Source: an uncultured Actinomycetes bacterium (GTDB lineage: Bacteria > Actinomycetota > Actinomycetes > UBA12327). Taken from it: a stretch of 58,622 nt of DNA. Below the pieces are notes generated by a model. That model did not search any database. It was given only the letters and a program-made list of their open reading frames with translations, and was not told the DNA's origin. The stretch covers positions 1-58,622 of the forward strand of contig CAIXNN010000060.1 of NCBI GenBank assembly GCA_903920865.1, written 5' to 3'. Both the position numbers and the translations under genes were made by a program. How positions within the stretch are numbered: the stretch's first letter is position 1; the number at the start of each line of letters is the position of its first letter. Of this stretch, positions 26,135-35,808 are shown piece after piece.

Positions 26135-27702
26135 GCGCACCCACAGTTCAAGAAACCTCCGCTGAGTATCCGCTGACGCACCGCCAGATCATGGTTGTTA
26201 TTGGCGGGTTGATGACGGCCACCATGCTCGGTGCGCTAGATCAAACCATTGTTGCCACAGCTTTGCCGACCATTGTTGGCGACTTGGGCAACATCAATCA
26301 GTTGCCCTGGGTTGTCACCGCGTACTTGCTTGCATCGACAGCTGCAACTGCGGTTTACGGTCCAATTTCCGACAGATACGGGCGCAAGCGCACCTACCAA
26401 TTCGCCATCTTGCTGTTCTTGTTTGGCTCAATTTTGTGTGGCTTGGCCCAGAACATGCCCCAATTGATCGGTGCCCGGCTGATTCAAGGCCTCGGTGGTG
26501 GCGGTTTGCTCACGATGGGTTTTGCGATCCTGGGTGATGTTGTTCCGCCACGTGAGCGCGGGCGGTATTCAGGATATTTCGGAGCGGTATTCGGGATTGC
26601 CAGCGTGATCGGACCCCTGGTGGGCGGCTTCTTTGTCCAGAGCCTGACCTGGCGCGGCATCTTCTACATCAACATTCCGCTGGGCTTTATTGCTTTCATC
26701 ACCATTAGCCGAGTGCTGAAGACCAACAACATGAGCGAGATCAAACACCGCATTGATCTACTCGGTGCCGGACTTTTAGTTTCCTGGACAGTGGTCCTAC
26801 TGATTTGGCTTGAGCGCGGGCGCATTTGGGGATGGACTTCCACTACATCAATTGGTGTCTTGACTTTGGCGCTTGTTTTGTTAGGCCTTTTTATCCGCCA
26901 CGAAGCCATCAGCGAAGAACCGATCCTGCCAACGCGTATCTTCAAGAATCGTGTCTTTACGGTTGCCGGCGTGTGTACTTTCTTTGGTGGCCTTGGGCTG
27001 TTTGGCGCGATCATCTACATGCCGGTTTACCTACAAATCGTTAAGGGTCAAAGCCCAACGATCGCCGGTTTACACATGCTTCCCATCATTACCGGCCTGC
27101 TGATCGGTTCCATCAGCTCGGGTCGATTGATCACCCGATGGGGACGCTACAAGATTTTCCCCGTCATGGGCTTTCTCATGGTCACCATCGCCATGTCAGT
27201 GCTTTCCCACATTGATGTCAACACAAGTGCCACGGTCTACAGCTTGGCCATGTTGCTCTTGGGCTACGGCTTTGGAAACACGACTCAGGTTCTTGTTTTG
27301 GCCGCCCAAAATGCCGTTGAGCGCAAAGACATCGGAGTGGCGACATCGACAGCAACCTTCATGCGACAAATGGGTGGCACCTTTGGAATTGCCGTCTTTG
27401 GTTCAATCCTGATCGGCACCTTGGCAACGAGTTTGGCTGCCTCGTTCCCCAATGGACCACCCCGCGGAATTACTCCAGATCGCTTAACGGGATCGCCAGC
27501 GGTTATTCAGGCACTACCCGTTGCTGCTAAGCAACCGGTTATCGACGCATTCGTGCACGCGATTCAAACAACGTTCACCTGGGCCATTCCATTGTTGATT
27601 GTTGCCTTTGTTCTTTCGCTGTTCTTAAAGGAAATCAAACTTGCCGGTCGCGACGATGTTGTCGTTGACGCTGGCCAAGACGCTCCCGCTATATCTGAAT
27701 AG
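26131..27702 (+). CDS. MFS drug:proton antiporter, DHA2 (EmrB/QacA) family
   Basis: A 523-residue transporter with 14 expected helices. It has the DHA2 hallmark [18 protein letters not shown] in helix 1, the A-motif [13 protein letters not shown] after helix 2, [17 protein letters not shown] in helix 4 and the antiporter motif C region [23 protein letters not shown] in helix 5. Likely exports hydrophobic toxic compounds using the proton gradient. The ATG overlaps the marR stop and GGAGGCGG precedes it. The 3' end overlaps the convergent FIST gene by 14 bases. Confidence 0.94.
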   Translation: MSAPTVQETSAEYPLTHRQIMVVIGGLMTATMLGALDQTIVATALPTIVGDLGNINQLPWVVTAYLLASTAATAVYGPISDRYGRKRTYQFAILLFLFGSILCGLAQNMPQLIGARLIQGLGGGGLLTMGFAILGDVVPPRERGRYSGYFGAVFGIASVIGPLVGGFFVQSLTWRGIFYINIPLGFIAFITISRVLKTNNMSEIKHRIDLLGAGLLVSWTVVLLIWLERGRIWGWTSTTSIGVLTLALVLLGLFIRHEAISEEPILPTRIFKNRVFTVAGVCTFFGGLGLFGAIIYMPVYLQIVKGQSPTIAGLHMLPIITGLLIGSISSGRLITRWGRYKIFPVMGFLMVTIAMSVLSHIDVNTSATVYSLAMLLLGYGFGNTTQVLVLAAQNAVERKDIGVATSTATFMRQMGGTFGIAVFGSILIGTLATSLAASFPNGPPRGITPDRLTGSPAVIQALPVAAKQPVIDAFVHAIQTTFTWAIPLLIVAFVLSLFLKEIKLAGRDDVVVDAGQDAPAISE

Positions 27703-28873
27703 CCGCCTGGTCATCTCCAAGGATGAGCATGGTTGTTGCAAAACCTAGTAAACGATTCCCGCCAGCGACCGGACCAACTGCGCCACGGGTGAGCATCGCG
27801 CCCACGCCAGCTACAGCAAGCCCCCGGCGAATACTCAACACATCTCCTTCTGAATCACCAGCTACGGGTCCACGCGGGGAACCGTAGAAAACCAATGCGC
27901 CACGCGAGAGGCTCGTGCCGGCAAGTTTGTCCACCACAGCGGCAATGTCATCACGGGCTGCATCTGGATCCATAACGTGCAATCGCACGGTTGAACCGAC
28001 GGTTAATGGATCGGCCACGTAAACCCGACCTGTTGCGCGATCGATTTCAAGCACAGGTTGAACAGCGAAATCACCAACCCCATGATCATCGGCATATTCA
28101 TCGAATACGCGCCCGACCAACAGTCCGGCCGAAGCAAGTGCTTGATCATGACCGGGAAGTTCGGCAATGACGCGGTCAATGGCTACTGCAGCGCTTTGTC
28201 CTGCAAGTTGGACCAACACATCATTGTCAGCCGCCGTTACGGTCATCGGTGGGCCGACCGGTCGGGTGGAGTGAGCAACAGCTGCATGAGCGTTAACGCT
28301 TCCGCCAAGAACCAATCCCACTGCGCCGCGATCAACGATGCGTCCATCCACCAACATCCGAACACTTCCCGGTGCCGGGCCACCAGCTAAACCGCCCAAC
28401 AAGGGTAAGTGATTGAGGGCCTGCACTGAACCATCAACAAATCCACCAGCGGGAAACGACCACGGGTCAGCCAACATCAATGCGCACCGATCATCATCAC
28501 GTCGTTGCGGCATTCCCACCACTGCTAATGAATCTTGGGTGCGGATGACTTCCAAATGAAAGCTTCGAAGTTTGACCTCGGGCAGGGATGCTGCCCACAC
28601 TGAAACAGCCGGTTCCCCACCAGCCGAATGTGTTCCGGCAATCACGCCATCAACAGTGCAACCAATGGTGGTTTTTGCGCCGATGACTTCACTGGCCTTG
28701 AGCAGTGCTCGTTCAGCATCATCGGGAGAGATCCCACCTGCGATGAAGATGGTGGCCAGATCAGGGGCTTGCCCGTCAAGTCCGTCAAGGGCCCGCTGGG
28801 CAGCGCGCTCTGCAGTATCGGCACTTTGTCCACCACGGGCCAGTCCATCAGAGCATAAAGTCATGTCGCTCAT
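27689..28873 (-). CDS. FIST-domain protein
   Basis: 394 residues with a FIST N domain (about 20-190: [51 protein letters not shown]) and a FIST C domain (about 210-375: [62 protein letters not shown]). FIST domains are ligand-binding sensory modules usually fused or adjacent to signalling proteins; here the protein is free-standing and cytoplasmic with no signal peptide. It is divergent from the AAA/VWA operon and 3'-overlaps the drug transporter. The ligand is unknown. Confidence 0.88.
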   Translation of the reverse strand: MSDMTLCSDGLARGGQSADTAERAAQRALDGLDGQAPDLATIFIAGGISPDDAERALLKASEVIGAKTTIGCTVDGVIAGTHSAGGEPAVSVWAASLPEVKLRSFHLEVIRTQDSLAVVGMPQRRDDDRCALMLADPWSFPAGGFVDGSVQALNHLPLLGGLAGGPAPGSVRMLVDGRIVDRGAVGLVLGGSVNAHAAVAHSTRPVGPPMTVTAADNDVLVQLAGQSAAVAIDRVIAELPGHDQALASAGLLVGRVFDEYADDHGVGDFAVQPVLEIDRATGRVYVADPLTVGSTVRLHVMDPDAARDDIAAVVDKLAGTSLSRGALVFYGSPRGPVAGDSEGDVLSIRRGLAVAGVGAMLTRGAVGPVAGGNRLLGFATTMLILGDDQAAIQI

Positions 28874-28960
28874 TGTGGCGCTCTTTACCTGCCTTTGATT
28901 GTCGCCACGCGATGACAGGTTTTCTCAATTGACGAGAGTGCGAGAACCCCCTAATCGGCG

Positions 28961-28966
28961 TAGGTT
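28961..28966 (+). promoter_or_regulatory. -10 box of the AAA/VWA operon (candidate leaderless promoter)
   Basis: TAGGTT 6 bases before the ATG at 28973. A TTGACG at 28929-28934 is too far (26 bases) to be a normal -35. Confidence 0.4.
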
Positions 28967-28972
28967 TGGACT

Positions 28973-30370
28973 ATGACCTCTCCTATGCCGACCATGAAAA
29001 CCCTTGGTGAACTTCGTGCCAGTGGCCACGAACTTCGAAGTGTCAAAGACGAGCTCAGAACAAATCTGATCGCCGTCTTACAAAGCGGTCAGGATCCGTT
29101 TCCTGGCATGGTGGGTATAGACCAAACGGTGCGCCCGCAAATGGAACGAGCCCTGCTGGCCGGTCATGACCTCGTCCTGCTCGGAGAGCGCGGCCAAGGC
29201 AAAACCCGGTTGATCCGTAGCTTGACTGGGCTGCTGGACGAATGGACGCCGGTTATCGAAGGCAGCGAACTCAACGAGCACCCCTACGACCCGATCACAC
29301 CATGGACCAAAGCACGCGTTGCAGAACTTGGCGATGCCACCCCGATTGGTTGGTTGCACCGCGACGATCGCTATGGAGAAAAACTTGCCACGCCGGACAC
29401 CTCAGTCGGTGACCTAATTGGAGATGTGGACCCGATCAAAGTTGCCCAAGGACGCACTTTGGGCGACCCCGAAACGGTTCACTTCGGCTTAGTCCCCCGA
29501 ACAAACCGTGGCATCTTTGCCGTCAATGAACTCCCCGACCTTGCCGAGCGAATTCAGGTGGCCCTACTCAACGTCCTTGAGGAACGCGATATCCAGGTAC
29601 GTGGTTATCAGTTGCGACTGCCCCTTGACCTGCTTCTCGTGGCAAGTGCCAACCCTGAGGACTACACCAACCGCGGGAGAATCATCACACCGTTGAAGGA
29701 CCGCTTCGGGGCCGAGATTCGAACGCACTATCCCCTTGAGCTTGATCACGAGATTGAATTGATCCGGCAGGAAGCCGCGCTCCAGGCAATTGTTCCCCAA
29801 CACATCATTGAAACTGTGGCCAGGTTTACTCGGCTAGTTCGGCAATCGCCTGCCATTGATGCCCGTTCGGGAGTATCGGCTCGATTTGCAGTTGCGGCCG
29901 CTGAAGCCATCGCAGCATCTGCACTTCGTCGTTCGGCTATCACCGGCGAACAACCAGCCGTGGCACGAGTCAGCGACCTTGCTGGTGTCGTACCTAGCCT
30001 GCGGGGCAAGGTGGAATTTGAAGTCAGCGAAGAAGGCCGTGAAGAAGAACTACTCCAGCACCTGATGAGACGAGCAGTGGCTGAAACCTTCCGGTCCCAC
30101 CTAGCCGGCGTGGATTTGTCCGGCTTAGTGGAACAAATCAATCAAGACACCACGGTGGTCACGGGTGAATTAGTCACAGCCGCTGGACTGCTTGAAGATA
30201 TTGGAACCTTCAATGGCCTAGCCCGCATCGTTGCAGCTGTCGGCGATGACGGTGCTGAATCACCGGCCATGGCTGCTGCGGCTTTGGAGTTTGCTCTTGA
30301 AGGTTTGTATCTAACGCGCAAAATCTCTAAAGACGATCTTGGTGGCACCTCCATCTATGGTGCGGTCTAG
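28973..30370 (+). CDS. AAA+ ATPase, magnesium-chelatase subunit I-like / MoxR-like
   Basis: A 465-residue AAA+ protein. Walker A GERGQGKTR is at about residues 72-80; the Walker B region is GIFAVNELPDLAER (about 180), followed by NVLEERDIQVRGY and sensor segment VASANPEDYTNRGRIITPLKDRFG, as in BchI/ChlI and MoxR ATPases. The C-terminal lid contains RSGVSARFAVAAAEA. It is followed with zero gap by a VWA protein, the usual partner, as in the mycobacterial Rv0958-Rv0959 pair as I recall it. No chlorophyll or cobalamin genes are near, so metal chelation is not implied; a chaperone-like role is more likely. ATGs at 28985 and 28994 are alternative starts. Confidence 0.88.
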   Translation: MTSPMPTMKTLGELRASGHELRSVKDELRTNLIAVLQSGQDPFPGMVGIDQTVRPQMERALLAGHDLVLLGERGQGKTRLIRSLTGLLDEWTPVIEGSELNEHPYDPITPWTKARVAELGDATPIGWLHRDDRYGEKLATPDTSVGDLIGDVDPIKVAQGRTLGDPETVHFGLVPRTNRGIFAVNELPDLAERIQVALLNVLEERDIQVRGYQLRLPLDLLLVASANPEDYTNRGRIITPLKDRFGAEIRTHYPLELDHEIELIRQEAALQAIVPQHIIETVARFTRLVRQSPAIDARSGVSARFAVAAAEAIAASALRRSAITGEQPAVARVSDLAGVVPSLRGKVEFEVSEEGREEELLQHLMRRAVAETFRSHLAGVDLSGLVEQINQDTTVVTGELVTAAGLLEDIGTFNGLARIVAAVGDDGAESPAMAAAALEFALEGLYLTRKISKDDLGGTSIYGAV

Positions 30371-32335
30371 TTGTCCGTTTACCGGTACGGGGGTTATCAC
30401 GAGGGGCCAGACCCACTGGCCTCTCCCTTTGACGTTGCTGGGGTCCTTGATGAAATAGGCGATGAGGTCCTAGATGGATCAGATCCAAGGCAAGCTCTTC
30501 GCGATTTGCTACGCCGCGGCATCAATGGTCGCCGCGGCCTTGATGACCTGCTGAGCAAAGCCCGCCAGCGACGTCGTGATTTGCAAAACTCAGGAAACCT
30601 TGAAGGAACTCTCAATGAGGTTCGTGAGTTGCTCGACCAAGCAGTAGAGACTGAAAAGAATGCCCTTTTCCCTGACCCATCAGATAACGCACGGCTTAAG
30701 GAATCCGAACTGAGTTCGCTTCCCGACGATACAGCCAGCGCTGTTCAACAACTAGAAAATTACAACTGGACCAGCCAAGAAGCCGAACAAACGTTTCAAC
30801 AAATTAAGGACTTACTCAAACAAGAAGTTCTCGATGCCCAGTTCAAGGGAATGAAACAGGCTCTTCAAAGTGGCGACCCCGAAGCCATGAACAAGATCAA
30901 AGACATGATGAGCGACCTGAACGCCATGCTCGATGCCGATGCACGAGGCGAGCACACTCAAGAAGACTTTGACACATTCATGGAAAAGCATGGGGAGTTC
31001 TTCCCCGAGAATCCAGAAAATCTTGAGGAACTCGTCGAATCCATGGCCAGGCGTGCTGCGGCAGCCCAACGACTGATGGATTCGCTCTCCCCCGAACAAC
31101 GGGCTGAACTTGAAGACCTCATGCAGCAAGCATTCGCGGATGATCTTGATCTTCAAATGCAAATGTCGCAATTAGGTTCATCACTTCGGGATCGCAGACC
31201 CGATCTGTTTGGAAACTCGCCAGCCCGCATGCGCGGAGACAATCCGATGGGGATGGGCGATGGGACCTCAGCTCTAGAAGAACTTGCAGATCTTGAAGCG
31301 TTAGAAGAAATGCTCAATCAGGATTATCCGGGTGCATCTATCGATGATGTTGATGAAGAATTCGTTCGAAAAGCTCTGGGACGAGCAGCAGTCGATGATC
31401 TTGACGCACTCAAGGCAATGGAACGCGAACTTGAGCGTGCCGGCTACCTGAATAAGAACAATGGCGAAAGCGAGCTCACCGCAAAGGCAATTCGTCGCAT
31501 TGGACAAACAGCCCTTCGCCGAGTTTTTTCTTCTCTGAAGAGTGGCCCCCGCGGCGACCACGACATTCATGATGCTGGGGCATCTGGCGAACTGACTGGT
31601 TCTTCGCGCGCTTGGCGATTTGGTGATGAACAGCCTTTGGACGTGGTGCGCACGGTAAGTAATGCCATCCTTGCCAATCGGACCAATGCCGCTGGAGATG
31701 GAGTGCGGCTGGATGTAGATGACTTTGAAATTCGTGAAACCGAAACACGAACGCGCGCTGCCGTGTGCTTACTAGTGGACCAGTCCTACTCAAACATCAT
31801 GAACGACACCTGGCGAGAGGCAAAAACCACCGCGCTCGCACTGCACTGCCTGGCAACCACCCAGTATCCGCACGATGCGATGTGCACGATTGCTTTTGGC
31901 AGCATCGCTCAAGTTATCGCCCCCAATGACATCGCTTCACTGGATGCAAGCGGCTACCAGGGAACAAACCTCCAACATGCCCTCATGCTGGCCGGTCGAT
32001 TCCTTGACAAGCACCCTGACGCCGACCCCATCGTGATGATCATCACCGACGGTGAACCGACAGCACATATCGAACGCGATGGCACACCGTTCTTTTGGTA
32101 CCCGCCCACTCAGGAAACCATTGCACTCACCGTGGCCGAAGTGGACAAGATGACTCGGCGTGGAGCAACCTTGTCAATCTTCAGATTGGGCGATGACCCA
32201 CGACTTGAACAATTCGTCCAGGGCTTAGCCCAACGAAATGGTGGGCAGGTTTTTGCCTCACCGACTGGGCGACTGGGCGACTACGTTGTGACCAACTACC
32301 TAGCCCGCCGTAAGGGTCGCAGGCGCAGCGCGTAG
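30371..32335 (+). CDS. VWA-domain protein, partner of the AAA+ ATPase
   Basis: 654 residues. After a short N-terminus (YRYGGYHEGPDPLASPFD) comes a long, acidic, helix-rich region (about 30-400) and then a VWA domain (about 460-640) with an intact MIDAS: DQSYS (about 470), the GTNLQHAL threonine (about 530) and TDGEP (about 559). The C-terminus is basic (RRKGRRRSA). The start is a TTG immediately after the TAG of the ATPase gene, with no gap; no other start gives the conserved N-terminus, so translation is probably by re-initiation. Likely couples AAA remodelling to a metal-dependent protein contact. Substrate unknown. Confidence 0.87.
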   Translation: MSVYRYGGYHEGPDPLASPFDVAGVLDEIGDEVLDGSDPRQALRDLLRRGINGRRGLDDLLSKARQRRRDLQNSGNLEGTLNEVRELLDQAVETEKNALFPDPSDNARLKESELSSLPDDTASAVQQLENYNWTSQEAEQTFQQIKDLLKQEVLDAQFKGMKQALQSGDPEAMNKIKDMMSDLNAMLDADARGEHTQEDFDTFMEKHGEFFPENPENLEELVESMARRAAAAQRLMDSLSPEQRAELEDLMQQAFADDLDLQMQMSQLGSSLRDRRPDLFGNSPARMRGDNPMGMGDGTSALEELADLEALEEMLNQDYPGASIDDVDEEFVRKALGRAAVDDLDALKAMERELERAGYLNKNNGESELTAKAIRRIGQTALRRVFSSLKSGPRGDHDIHDAGASGELTGSSRAWRFGDEQPLDVVRTVSNAILANRTNAAGDGVRLDVDDFEIRETETRTRAAVCLLVDQSYSNIMNDTWREAKTTALALHCLATTQYPHDAMCTIAFGSIAQVIAPNDIASLDASGYQGTNLQHALMLAGRFLDKHPDADPIVMIITDGEPTAHIERDGTPFFWYPPTQETIALTVAEVDKMTRRGATLSIFRLGDDPRLEQFVQGLAQRNGGQVFASPTGRLGDYVVTNYLARRKGRRRSA

Positions 32336-32361
32336 CAGGCCCTTGCGACAATGAAACCCTG

Positions 32362-33603
32362 ATGCGTATCCGCAACCCTTTGTCTGGTCTTCCACGCGAA
32401 GTCGGCGTTCTTGTGGTGATTGCCTTTTTAGTCGCCCTAGGTTTTGGAATCGTTGCTCCGGCCATCCCACTTTTTGCTCGGCAATTCGGTGTTTCGTATT
32501 TCGCCGTTGGCGCGGTGGTGAGCGCATTTGCTTTCATGCGTTTTATCTCCGCCTTGGGAGCCGGAACGATCGTCGATCGCCTGGGAGAGCGAGTAGTTCT
32601 AACCGCCGGTGTGTGGATCGTTGCCATCTCCAGTGCGCTTGCTGGACTGTCAAAGACCTATGAACAGCTGTTGCTGCTCCGTGGCATCGGTGGTGTGGGT
32701 AGCGCAATGTTCACTGTTTCGGCCTTGGGCTTACTTCTTCGTAGCGCTGGCGAAGGTGAACGCGGGCGGGCGGCCGGTGTTTTCCAAGGAGGCTTCTTAC
32801 TTGGTGGGATCAGTGGTCCCGCTCTTGGCGGACTCATCAGCGCCTACTCAATCCGAGCAACCTTCTTCATCTATGCCGGCATGCTCATCATCGCTGGGAC
32901 CTTCGCGATCACCGCACTTCGCAACAGTCCAACTGCGCGCAGAGATCACACATCACACAAGGACGAGTCGGAAAGAGGACTCGCGCCACTGATGTTGGCC
33001 CTACGCAATCGATCCTTCGTGACCGCTCTGGTTATCAATCTAGGTAATGGGTTCTCTTCCTTTGGGCTGCGCGCAGCCCTGGTTCCGCTCTTTGTCGTCG
33101 AAGCGCTGAACAAGGGGCCTGTTCTGGCTGGAATTGGTTTTTTTGTTGCCGCTGGCATCCAAGCAATCCTGTTGATTCCGGCCGGGCGAATCAGTGATGA
33201 ACGTGGCCGCAAACCAGCACTGATCGCTGGCACCAGCGCAGTGACTTTGGGGATGCTTGTTTTGGCGTTATCGCACTCGCCGGTTGTCTTCCTGATCGCA
33301 ATGGCAGTTCTGGGAATTGGTTCAGCCTTCATGGGCTCAGCACCAGCTGCCGTCGTTGGAGATGTTTCGCCAACTCGTGGTGGCACCGTGGTGGCTGCCT
33401 TTCAAATGGCCAGTGACTTCGGGGCCATTACAGGTCCTCTGATCGCCGGACTACTCGTTGCTCAGGCTGGATATTCGGTGGCATTTTGCGCCGGCGCCAC
33501 GGTGGCTGCGTGTGGGCTCCTCCTTGCGTTATCCATGAAAGAAACGCACGCACGAGTGCTTAAAAAGGCACGACTAGAAACTGATTCAACAGGCGAAATC
33601 TAA
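32362..33603 (+). CDS. MFS transporter (12-TM)
   Basis: A 413-residue major facilitator protein with about 12 helices. Helix 1 is VGVLVVIAFLVALGFGIVAP; the loop 2-3 motif is GAGTIVDRLGERVV; helix 4-5 has RGIGGVGSAMFTVSALGLLLRSA and GGISGPALGGLIS, which favours an antiporter; the second half has the related loop GRISDERGRKPAL. It lies 26 bases after the VWA stop, so it may be read through or have its own promoter. The substrate is unknown; TetA/MdtG-type drug or metabolite efflux is the closest general resemblance. Confidence 0.87.
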   Translation: MRIRNPLSGLPREVGVLVVIAFLVALGFGIVAPAIPLFARQFGVSYFAVGAVVSAFAFMRFISALGAGTIVDRLGERVVLTAGVWIVAISSALAGLSKTYEQLLLLRGIGGVGSAMFTVSALGLLLRSAGEGERGRAAGVFQGGFLLGGISGPALGGLISAYSIRATFFIYAGMLIIAGTFAITALRNSPTARRDHTSHKDESERGLAPLMLALRNRSFVTALVINLGNGFSSFGLRAALVPLFVVEALNKGPVLAGIGFFVAAGIQAILLIPAGRISDERGRKPALIAGTSAVTLGMLVLALSHSPVVFLIAMAVLGIGSAFMGSAPAAVVGDVSPTRGGTVVAAFQMASDFGAITGPLIAGLLVAQAGYSVAFCAGATVAACGLLLALSMKETHARVLKKARLETDSTGEI

Positions 33604-33648
33604 CTCTTCAGGCAAGAATTGTGGTTTAGGACCTTGAGGGAGAGCCTG

Positions 33649-34305
33649 ATGTTTTCATTCGCACCGCGTCGCTTGATCAGCCCGGCTGAGGCTCTACCTG
33701 GTCGCGACAAACGAATCTTTGATATTCCTGATCGACATGCTGTGCTGGGCACCGTGCTTGAGCCACCTTTTCCCGCCGACCTAGAAACTATTTACTTTGG
33801 TATGGGTTGCTTTTGGGGAGCCGAACGCAAGTTTTGGCAAACCCCAGGTGTGTATTCAACCGCAGTCGGCTACCAAGGTGGTTACACCGAAAATCCCACC
33901 TACGATGAAGTGTGCACTGGACGAACCGGCCACACTGAAGCAGTGCAAGTTGTCTTTGATCCAGCTCAAGTGTCGATAACCAAGATCTTGAGCACCTTTT
34001 GGGAAAACCACGATCCCACTCAGGGCTTTCGTCAAGGCAATGACGTTGGCACCCAATATCGATCAGCTATTTACACCACGAACGCTGTTCAAGATGAGCT
34101 GGTGGCAGATTCCAAAACCCGGTACCAAGCCGCCCTTAAAGCGCATGGCCATCGAGATATCACCACCGAAATTGACACACTGGCTGACGCTGGAGTCTTT
34201 TACTTCGCAGAGGCATACCACCAGCAATACCTCCACAAAGTCCCTAACGGGTACTGCGGAATGGGCGGGACCGGAGTTTCGTGCCCCGTGGGCCTGCTGG
34301 ACTGA
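33649..34305 (+). CDS. msrA: Peptide methionine-S-sulfoxide reductase A
   Basis: Repairs oxidised methionine (S epimer) in proteins. The 218 residues have the catalytic cysteine in [10 protein letters not shown] (C54), the substrate-pocket segments [26 protein letters not shown] and [23 protein letters not shown], and C-terminal cysteines in [17 protein letters not shown] for thioredoxin-linked recycling. An N-terminal extension of about 35 residues ([19 protein letters not shown]) is common in actinobacterial MsrA. The start ATG 33649 is fixed by GAGGGAGAG upstream; a longer frame from 33619 is not needed. Confidence 0.96.
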   Translation: MFSFAPRRLISPAEALPGRDKRIFDIPDRHAVLGTVLEPPFPADLETIYFGMGCFWGAERKFWQTPGVYSTAVGYQGGYTENPTYDEVCTGRTGHTEAVQVVFDPAQVSITKILSTFWENHDPTQGFRQGNDVGTQYRSAIYTTNAVQDELVADSKTRYQAALKAHGHRDITTEIDTLADAGVFYFAEAYHQQYLHKVPNGYCGMGGTGVSCPVGLLD

Positions 34306-34317
34306 CACACTAGGCAA

Positions 34318-35100
34318 ATGCCTGAGATCTCCTACGCGGGAAACCACGAAGACATCCTGCTCAAGCGGGTGTTCAAGGACATCAGTGAGGGCTTCTTCAT
34401 TGACGTTGGTGCGGCCCACCCCACTAACGGGTCAGTGACCAAGTTGCTCTACGACAAGGGCTGGTCCGGCCTAAACATTGAACCGCTGCCACACTTTATT
34501 GATCTGCTCAATCGTGATCGCCCCCGCGATATCAACGTGGCCTGCGCTGTTGGTGCCACCGATGGTGGTGAGGTTGAACTTTTTTATGGAGCAAGTGCAT
34601 ACGGGGCATCCTTTGATGGCGATGGTGTGAAATCTCGGGCAAGCGAACATACCCAAATCGCCACAGTTGTAGCTCCCATTCGAAGTGTGGATTCGCTCTG
34701 GAAGGAACTGGCGAGCCAGCGCACTGTTGACCTGCTCAAAGTCGATGTTGAAGGCATGGAGCTGCCCGCGCTCCAAGGGTGCGATTTGAAAGCAATGTCA
34801 CCAACGGTAATCATGGTCGAGGCAACGCAGCCCTATTCCAGCGTCCAATCACACCACGACTGGGAGCCTTTGATCCTTGCTTGCGGTTACGCCTGTGCAC
34901 TTTTTGACGGAGTCAATCGCTACTACGCCAAGCCATACAACGCCACTGTCTTGGCTGAGCTCTCGATTCCGGCCAATGTTCTTGACGACTTCATTCCAGT
35001 TGCCCTGGCCGATGCTCGAGCCGAGGTAGAACAACTTAAACGCAGCCTGGGTGAACCAACGGCGAGCAAGCCGTCCTTGTGGTCTAGGAAAGGTAAGTAG
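34318..35100 (+). CDS. FkbM family methyltransferase
   Basis: A 260-residue SAM-dependent methyltransferase-fold protein. Motif I is FFIDVGAAHPTNGSVT (about 26-41), followed by GLNIEPLPHFIDLLNRDRP, VACAVGATDG, VDLLKVDVEGMELPALQG and PTVIMVEATQP, the standard FkbM order. Members usually O-methylate sugars or polyketides, but the acceptor here is unknown. The C-terminus adds a short charged helix. It is directly followed, without a gap, by a metallo-beta-lactamase-fold gene. It is 12 bases behind msrA but probably has its own start signal. Confidence 0.9.
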   Translation: MPEISYAGNHEDILLKRVFKDISEGFFIDVGAAHPTNGSVTKLLYDKGWSGLNIEPLPHFIDLLNRDRPRDINVACAVGATDGGEVELFYGASAYGASFDGDGVKSRASEHTQIATVVAPIRSVDSLWKELASQRTVDLLKVDVEGMELPALQGCDLKAMSPTVIMVEATQPYSSVQSHHDWEPLILACGYACALFDGVNRYYAKPYNATVLAELSIPANVLDDFIPVALADARAEVEQLKRSLGEPTASKPSLWSRKGK

Positions 35101-35808
35101 ATGTCAGGCACACCCGCCTATGAACTAGCTCCCAATATTTGGCGCATTCCCGTGGCCACCTCTGATGGCATCAACGCCTTTGTCGTCAAGGCAGCCGACG
35201 GCCAAGTCACGCTGATTGATGGAGGCATTACCCAAGGCTGGAAGCGTCTAGAAGCCGGCTTCTCACATCTAGGACTTGATGTTTCTGATGTCACATCCAT
35301 CGTGGTGACCCATGCGCACAATGATCACGTCGGAAATGTTGAACGTGTTCGTAAGGCCAGCGGGTCACCGGTCAGCGCACATGTTGATGATGCGACATTC
35401 CTAGAAGCGGGTCAATGCCCACCCATCGACCCCAGCCGCAGATTTCGATCGTTGCTTGAGCGATTTGGCCGCTACGACAAGATCACCGTGAGCCACACCT
35501 TTTCCGACGGCGCACTGCTGGATGTAGCAGGTGGGTTAAGAGTGCTCCATACGCCCGGTCATACGCCCGGCCATACCAGTTACTTTCACGAACCCACCGG
35601 GGTTTTGATCACTGGCGATGTCATTCACTACTGGCGTTCTCAAATCCGCATTGGAATTAAGGTCTTTTGCCACGACATCGCCCTGAACGAACAATCCGCA
35701 CAACGATTGAGCCAGATCAGCTGCGACACTGTGGCATTTACACATGGACCGCACATCAGTGAGAATGCACAAGGCAGATTGCACGAGTTTTTGGCCAAAC
35801 GTGCCTAA
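35101..35808 (+). CDS. Metallo-beta-lactamase-fold hydrolase
   Basis: A 235-residue MBL-fold protein with the metal-binding motifs HAHNDH (in VVTHAHNDHVGN), the histidine of HTPGHTPGHTSY, the aspartate of LITGDVIHY and the late histidine in FTHGPHI. A glyoxalase II-like or generic hydrolase function is possible; nothing in the sequence fixes the substrate and no lactamase activity is implied. Its ATG follows the FkbM stop with zero gap, so translation is coupled. The stop overlaps the next, convergent gene by 4 bases. Confidence 0.9.
   Translation: MSGTPAYELAPNIWRIPVATSDGINAFVVKAADGQVTLIDGGITQGWKRLEAGFSHLGLDVSDVTSIVVTHAHNDHVGNVERVRKASGSPVSAHVDDATFLEAGQCPPIDPSRRFRSLLERFGRYDKITVSHTFSDGALLDVAGGLRVLHTPGHTPGHTSYFHEPTGVLITGDVIHYWRSQIRIGIKVFCHDIALNEQSAQRLSQISCDTVAFTHGPHISENAQGRLHEFLAKRA

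Noticed and set aside
23762-27702. Horizontally acquired resistance island
   Set aside because: Export genes are often mobile, but base composition and overlap style look like the neighbours and no mobility genes or flanking repeats are present.
28973-32335. Cobalt or magnesium chelatase for tetrapyrrole synthesis
   Set aside because: The AAA and VWA proteins share folds with chelatase subunits, but no large chelatase subunit or tetrapyrrole gene is nearby; the pair fits the general MoxR/VWA class.
27689-32335. Antiphage defence island based on AAA/VWA proteins
   Set aside because: No nuclease, effector, protease or mobile-element genes accompany the pair, and similar pairs are core genes in actinobacteria.
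35101-35808. Beta-lactamase
   Set aside because: Has the MBL metal motifs but no signal peptide and no B1-B3 lactamase hallmarks; better left as a generic MBL-fold hydrolase.
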